From Adiantum capillus-veneris (lineage: Eukaryota; Streptophyta; Polypodiopsida; Polypodiales; Pteridaceae): a DNA stretch of 64,000 bases. The first letter of the stretch is position 1. Every line of letters starts with the position of its first letter. The translations under genes were made by a program, and so were the position numbers. This document shows, piece by piece, positions 58,260 through 64,000 of the stretch. The stretch lies in NCBI GenBank assembly GCA_014529385.2, contig CM043944.1, forward strand, positions 57,233,268 through 57,297,267, read 5' to 3'. The notes under the pieces are model-generated. The model was given only the letters and a program-made list of their open reading frames with translations. It had not been told where the DNA came from and ran no database searches.

Positions 58260-59200
58260 CTAACAGCTTGCAACATGAACTCAATATTGTTGTGTATACA
58301 CAACTTCACATATTCAATGCCATATATTTCAAGCTAATGAGAATCACCTAGCTTAACTAAAACATTTGTAGAAGCATAACTCGAGAACCACTCCTTGTGA
58401 GGAGTAACACGAAAATCGGCACCTAGGTCAATAATCCAATTCTACGCATAGCATTTCTCAAGAGCTAACAACATCTTTGGACTCAAATAAGAAGTGAAGA
58501 CTAGTATATCTAATGATTACAACACATCAAGAACAACATCAACATGTGGAGACTCAATGATGATGAGCTCCTCTATCTTCACACTGGTCTTAGGAGGTGT
58601 AGAACTTACGAGAATGGTTTTAGCCTTCTCTCTTTGCAACAAATGAGAATCTTCTTTCATGTGTCCTTTCTTCTGAGTTTGTGACAATGGTAACATTCAA
58701 TGTTTCTAGTGTCACGTTGATGGCTCTTGCTAGAGAATGACCTCTCTCCTTTGATTGTTCCTTTGGTTACTTCTACTTACCATATACGAATCATCATGCC
58801 CACTAGTGTCAAGAGGCTGACATCAAATCTCTTCCATGAAAAAAGCACTAGTGACATCACCGAAAGAAAGCTTACCCTTAGGGATGGAGTTACTAATGGC
58901 AATGCTAAATGTATCCCATGATGCAGACAAAGAACATAGTAAGAAAATGTCTTTCATTTCATCATCAAAATTAAGCCCCATTGATATCTTTTGAGTAAGC
59001 AAACTATCAAACTCATTCAATGTGAACCGACATTGGTACCTTCTTTCATGTTAAGATGCATAATCTTCTTCATGAAGAACACTTTGTTCGATGCACTCTT
59101 ACCATCCCATGCTGCAATTTTTTTGCAAAAAATTTCATTGAAGTCTCCTCTATCCAGAGATGAAAATCTCAACTAGAAACCCAACAAAAAACCCTTGCAA
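58260..59200 (-). pseudogene. Element F gag and protease
   Basis: Minus strand: copia gag (FDSLLTQKISMGLNFDDEMK, LLCSLSASWDTFSIAISNS, KLSFGDVTSAFF; 59020-58823) and a protease with WIIDLGADFRVTPHKEWFSSY near 58440-58380, where DSGAS is altered to DLGAD. The frame runs on at 50272 once C and one CTAAC are removed. Confidence 0.83.
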
Positions 59201-59455
59201 TGTCATTGCAAAAGAGTGTTGTAAGCAAACTAGAGGACTTGTGCGAAAAATCTGATAGAATCTCCTCTATAGAGATTAATATCGCAAGAAAAATTGAGTA
59301 CAAACAATATAAAAGCCAACAAGCAGTATTGACAAGGCATAAATTGGCATATACTACTCAAAGAAACCATCAAATGACTGGCAACTTGGCATCAAAGCAC
59401 CTATACCCATCTATACATGTCCTATGGCAAGGCCAAAAATGAGAATCTCCAACAA

Positions 59456-59512
59456 CCTAATCCACCTCACACTGGGTAACCTGGCCCCCAGAGCTCGGCT
59501 TCAAAAAATCTC
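59456..59512 (-). other. Conserved leader block, copy in element F
   Basis: Third copy of the block. The 26-bp core is identical to those at 45731 and 56842. Confidence 0.88.
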
Positions 59513-60469
59513 TTGCACCACCCCTCACAAAAGGTTATGCAGACACGACTAGCGACAGTCTTAGAAAGGCCTCTTCTGGATCGAGTTTCAAAAATGGTCG
59601 GAGTGCCAAAACAAGCCAAATTGGCTCCACAACTAGATACAATGGAAATATCTGCAACACAACATACATCCAAAAAAGGTAAGGCTATCACTATAGACCA
59701 CAAGACATGTGCTCAAACAGGTGCCAATGAGATGCAAGCAAAATCTGGACAAAAGTGAGCTCCTTACAAGGAGTAAAAACTCCTCTCAATAGATCTCAAG
59801 CACACACAAGGTTCTAATCATGCATATCCATATGCATAAAGCTCCCAAAAAGAAGCAATCACTAGTCAAAAATCTCCTAGTGAACTTGGAATCTATCACT
59901 GACAAAACCTATCAACTATAGCCAACTAGGCTAGGAAAAATCAAACCACAGATGCCATGCATATGGTAGTTGGCACATGTCAAGTGTAAGGACAACAAAC
60001 TCATAGTGGGAAGCCTACCAAGAAAACTTGTAAAACTTGTAGCTATGAAGACTTATATAAAAAAAAAATGTGCAAAACATAGCAGTAAAAAGCCAAGCAA
60101 TAACTCAAAATTTCTCTCTAATGATGCAGTTAAGAACCGTTGTATCGATGTAGAATCTGGTGCCAATGTCGATGCCGAATTTGGTGCCGAGAAAAAACCG
60201 TTGGATGTCAATGCCAATTTCCATCGCCAGACAAAATACGCATCACCAATACTGAGTGTCGAGAAAGCCAATGTGCTCTCTATCACTCGCTATGCCAACA
60301 CCGCAAAAGCCATGAAGATTCCTCACCGATGCCGCAATCTGAAAAGATGATGCCATCATTGTGAGAGCTGATACTGAAAACAGATTGTGTGTATCCAATG
60401 TCAAGAGTAGTAGCTCACCAATGACGAGTGAGATCTCAAAGTGTGTGTGCCATGAGAGAGAGGCAAGGA

Positions 60470-60472
<3 letters not shown>

Positions 60473-60532
<60 letters not shown>
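60473..60532. repeat. (CT)n microsatellite
   Basis: About 60 bp of CT in the leader of F. Confidence 0.98.
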
Positions 60533-60535
<3 letters not shown>

Positions 60536-61060
60536 AATTGTGTGTGTGTGTATTCATGCACAAACACACACTCTTGTCGAGTCAATTGCTTTTTCTGATG
60601 CCAAAGAAGGAAAATACGCTGACTCTCTACCAAAACCGGGTATGTGTATATGTATGCACGAACACACAATGTCACTTGCTCTTCTCCTTGCTCTTTGTGA
60701 TGTAATACTATAGATTTCTTAGCATTGCCTTCAAAAAGGAAAAACACAAGCATTGTTGATTTGCCGCTTTAGAGCTAATGTAAGCTCCCTAGATTTTTAG
60801 CATTACATTTTTCTCTCTCTTACCATGGTGTTGCTTTTTTATCCCCTCAACAATTTCCAGTGCTACCAAGCCTTTAGAAAACCAACCCTACCTGTAATTG
60901 ATCTCAATGTCCGGCGTTGCCTTGCTTTAACGCTACGTGTTGCAATCTGAGAATGCTCCTACTCACATAAAGCTCCAACACTACTGTAAGCCTTTCAGAC
61001 CTTCTTTTTCAGCTCTACTATTGCTTTCTTTAACATGTTGTTCGAAGCTACAGTACTTAG

Positions 61061-61265
61061 TGAATCACAGCGCCTTGCAAAAGCTCTAAACCTCAAATCC
61101 GCTTTGCAGGAGAACACAGATGCATTTGGATAGAGGTCTTAGTGAGGATTAGATTGGATGCCTCACTAGTCCTTATTTATATATATTACCAATGAGTAGA
61201 GATAAGGTTAGTAGTATGTTCAGTGAGATGGGGTGTCCGGCAGCTAGTTGGCCTGAACCCCAACA
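61061..61265 (-). repeat. Element F 5' LTR (putative)
   Basis: The minus strand starts TGTTGGGGTTCAGG at 61265. A weak primer-like site (GAAGCTACAGTACTTAG on the plus strand, 61044-61060) adjoins its inner end. A block of about 130 bp is shared with 32590-32720. The lower boundary is approximate. Confidence 0.5.
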
Positions 61266-61757
61266 CTAGTCAGGTCTACTACGTCCCTTGTATTGGCATT
61301 AATGTGAGGTTCTTGTTGTATTTGCAAGAAGATGAGAGCAAATTGTGGAAACCCTTTTAAATAAACAAGTGCAGCTTGAATGAAAATTGATCACTTGCTC
61401 TTTGAAAATTGTTTGGTGTAGGCCTCCAACCATTCACTTTTGAAGCTTTCATTTATTGGGTAGAAGAATCGAGCATGCACTACTTCCTCATGTAGCTAGA
61501 ATTCTCACGGTCTTTGAAAATTGAAAACAATTTTTTCTAGGTAGAGTGGATCGTGTCTTTCAGTGACGCAAAGAGGGCATGGTATGTTAGTTAAAAAATT
61601 TTACTTTTCTAGGGTGAAGGATGTGTTAATAGCATTTGGAAAAACTGGGCTCTAGTGCATCTTGGTCTGTTGACTTTGCTAATGGTGCAAGATGCTTGGA
61701 AGCCCCCCTATGAAAGTCAATGATTGAGAAGCGTAGAGCGCTCGAGAGAACACACAC

Positions 61758-61760
<3 letters not shown>

Positions 61761-61836
<76 letters not shown>
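61761..61836. repeat. (GA)n microsatellite
   Basis: 76 bp of GA outside the recognised elements. Confidence 0.98.
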
Positions 61837-61838
<2 letters not shown>

Positions 61839-63748
61839 GAACCAACCAACTAGGCAATGAAAATTATACAATGGGAACTAGGGGTGTGCTTATATACTCC
61901 CCTCAACAAATTTCCATACCCAAGAATTTGACAAATAAGTTAAATAAATACCTAAAGATAAAATAATTATCGTGTTTGGCCATTCACTTGAGATGTCTTT
62001 ACTTTAATACCCTCTCTACAGCTCATAGTGGACACATGTAGGAATAACAAGTCTATGAAAAAGCTAACATGGACACTCAAACACCCAGTGGGATACTAAA
62101 TACACCTCGGTTATGGTACTACCAACTTTTGCTTTAGAAGAATGCCATCTTGAGCACTGATTGCCTCACAAAAAAATGAATTGTAGACCACAATACGTCC
62201 AAGAATCCCTATTTGTGGATTGTGAGCACACCACGTCCAAACTTGACAATGAACTTTGAAACATATATTGTCCATAATCCGACCAAAAACAATGAATGTA
62301 CACATCCATAGTGTTTTGTATACACCGCGTTGGCTCCATGCCAGATGCATGTGCCTTGAACTCCGAACCGCGACTTCAAACACCAATAACTTAAACTCCA
62401 AATCATGGGTCCAAATCATTTGTAGGGAGATCCTTTTGATCCTCTTTGTCGCTTACAAGCCTCTCTTTGGCTAAAGCAAGTGGCGGTGTGTCTGGTGATC
62501 TCGACCAAAAATAGTAGGTGTCATGCGTAGCAGTAAATGATGTATTTAAAGTTCTTGCCAAGTGGGAAAATAAATTTTAACATGTAATTTGAGCAAAAGG
62601 GAACTTTTCCACACATTAAGGTTTTTTCTCAGCTCGTTGGGCTTTTTACGGACAAAAAAGGACATTTTTAGGCTAAAAATGGCCAAAACATGGTTAAAAA
62701 TACCCCAAATTAGCACAAAATAGCTCAAAGTGCCACATCGACAATGGTGTCATTGTTTCTCAAGCTAGGGGGAGGGAGATAATAGAGCCAAAAATGAAGT
62801 CATTTGGCCATCTAATGAAGGAGATACGTCAGTTCTAATTAGTGGTGCTAGTGCAATCTTGTGCTATTTTCACCTCATGTTTGAGGCTATGCGGCCACTA
62901 ATTAGGGTTTTTTCTCTTTAAATAAGAATTTGGGCTTGTCTAATGGAGTTTTGAAGATTCCATGAAATGGTGACGACCAAGAATTGAAGTGTAGATTTAG
63001 GGTTTTCAATAGGACAAAAGAGCACTGTATCTGTGTAATTGGGAGCGAGGCTACACCAAATCATCACACACACAAGAGTTTTGAGTTGATCTTGGTTGTA
63101 TTTTAGAGCGAGGCTTTCATGGATGGAGTCAAGCGTGTCTTTTGCTTGATTTATTGGATTTTGCTCCGTACCCTCATAGTCAGAGGCCTGGCCCTTTCCT
63201 AGCCGCAGTGCATACTTCTTGACATAGTTTTTGGAGGCCAAGATTTGTTTTATATGCTCAAAAAACTTGAAGTGTTACGTAGATTGGTGGATGGATATTG
63301 CTCTTATGGGACTTTGTTTACTCTATAATCCATAAACTTGAAAAAACTAGTTTGATAGCATGTTACTCGAGATGAAATATATATAATTGAGAGTCACCTA
63401 TATAGACTTTAGATCCTACATGCATCTATTTTGGATCCAAACTGCCACCATCTATAGTTGGTATGATGAATTTTAGTCGTTCCTTGCAAGTATGATTTAA
63501 GATTCTAGGAAGAAGCTAGATGGAAAGATAAAATCTTTCTTAGAAATTGCTAGAGTTCTCTACAAAATGAGATTTGATCGGTGAGAAGAAGATGTGTAGT
63601 TTGAATAAAGAATGTTGCGAAAAAGGGCCTCCTTTTTTGGAGAAATCAAAGAGCAAAAATTCCTCTAAGTGTGATTATGGTGGTCTTTTACATTAAATAA
63701 TACACAAGTCTGTGCTAACAATCCCTTACAATGTCAGGGAGGGAGGGA

Positions 63749-63874
63749 CACCCACTAATGTTCTTAGATAGAATGAGCCATAAACTAGTGTTGCCATTAG
63801 AGACCCTCCCTACACCCACTAATGTTCTTAGATAGAATGAGCCATAAACCAATGCTACTATTAGAGACCCTCCC
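63749..63874. repeat. 64-bp tandem duplication
   Basis: Copies start CACCCACTAATGTTCTTAG at 63749 and 63813 and differ at about six positions. Confidence 0.93.
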
Positions 63875-64000
63875 CAATTGGGTAGTGGACTTGCGGACCC
63901 AATAAAACGAGTAGTTAACAAATAGAAAATAAATACATATTGATCATAGTTCACCGCAAACTATGACTTCGAATGCGTAAATGTTCTAGCTCTTGGGACA

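Larger units (their letters stand above)
59201..61060 (-). other. Element F leader with simple repeats
   Basis: It contains the conserved block (59456-59512), CGATGCCGA-type repeats near 60150-60200 resembling text at 57205 in the leader of E, and (CT)n at 60473-60532 with GT/CA stretches beside it. No coding domain was seen. Confidence 0.5.
32535..61265 (-). mobile_element. Element F: outer Ty1/copia retrotransposon split by two nested insertions
   Basis: Minus-strand copia element whose gag, protease, integrase, reverse transcriptase and RNase H are scattered over 28.7 kb by insertion of C (50273-58259) and D (34723-49443). The frame of its protease/pre-integrase resumes across C, and that of its integrase across D. 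The putative LTRs (61061-61265 and 32535-32746) share a block of about 130 bp (GAGGATTAGATT, then TTACCAATGA-TAGAGATAAGGTTAGTA). CTAGT flanks both outer ends (32530-32534 and 61266-61270). The inner LTR ends differ between copies, so the boundaries are less certain than the coding evidence. Confidence 0.78.
61271..64000. other. Flank right of the nested stack, mostly anonymous
   Basis: It holds (GA)n at 61761-61836 and a 64-bp tandem duplication at 63749-63874. No protein domain, RNA gene or LTR was recognised. A 107-codon minus-strand frame at 62918-63241 has no family I know. Confidence 0.6.

Noticed and set aside
62918-63241. Minus-strand open frame of 107 codons
   Set aside because: No family recognised and no supporting context. 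An open frame of this length can occur by chance here.

Overview
This window is a repeat-rich plant nuclear segment. Nearly everything recognisable in it is transposable-element sequence. The evidence for a land plant is chromodomain-bearing Ty3/gypsy elements, two Tat-lineage gypsy elements with a second plant-type RNase H, several Ty1/copia families primed by initiator tRNA-Met, a LINE, a tRNA-like SINE fragment and very many (GA/CT)n and (CA)n arrays. I found no intact host gene, no rRNA or tRNA gene and no CRISPR. The species cannot be named from this sequence.

Left part (1-12.3 kb). An old gypsy pol (element A, minus strand) carries two separate insertions. One is a 1.34-kb element with terminal inverted repeats (1375-2714) flanked by TTAA. 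The other is a complete 9.06-kb chromovirus (3172-12228) with 1.67-kb LTRs and the target duplication TAATC. The reading frame of A resumes across both insertions. From 12.3 to 14.8 kb lie anonymous DNA, a SWIM zinc-finger-like fragment and a 353-bp tandem repeat.

Middle (14.8-32.5 kb). A gypsy LTR plus gag (element B, plus strand) is cut by a Tat-lineage element (H, plus strand, 16557 to about 25175). Beyond H is a long decayed region (25.2-32.5 kb). It holds short tandem repeats and a coding-like stretch of unknown family at 28.3-31.7 kb.

Right part (32.5-61.3 kb) is one nested stack, and every element in it points to the minus strand. The outer copia element F (32535-61265, putative duplication CTAGT) contains copia D (34723-49443, duplication GCCTA) and copia C (50273-58259, duplication CTAAC). 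D contains a Tat-lineage gypsy G (39648-46658), LINE fragments and an inverted copy of its own junction with F. C contains copia E (52075-57724, duplication GATAA/GAGAA). C itself appears to encode only gag. The protein-coding frame of F resumes across both D and C, which supports the nesting order independently of the LTRs. F also has its reverse-transcriptase segment inverted in place.

The right edge (61.3-64 kb) is anonymous apart from one GA array and a 64-bp tandem duplication. The points most worth following are the inverted junction copy beside the LINE, a near-identical leader block shared by two copia elements and one gypsy element, the gag-only element C, the TTAA-flanked inverted-repeat element, and microsatellites sitting inside the LTRs of five different families.
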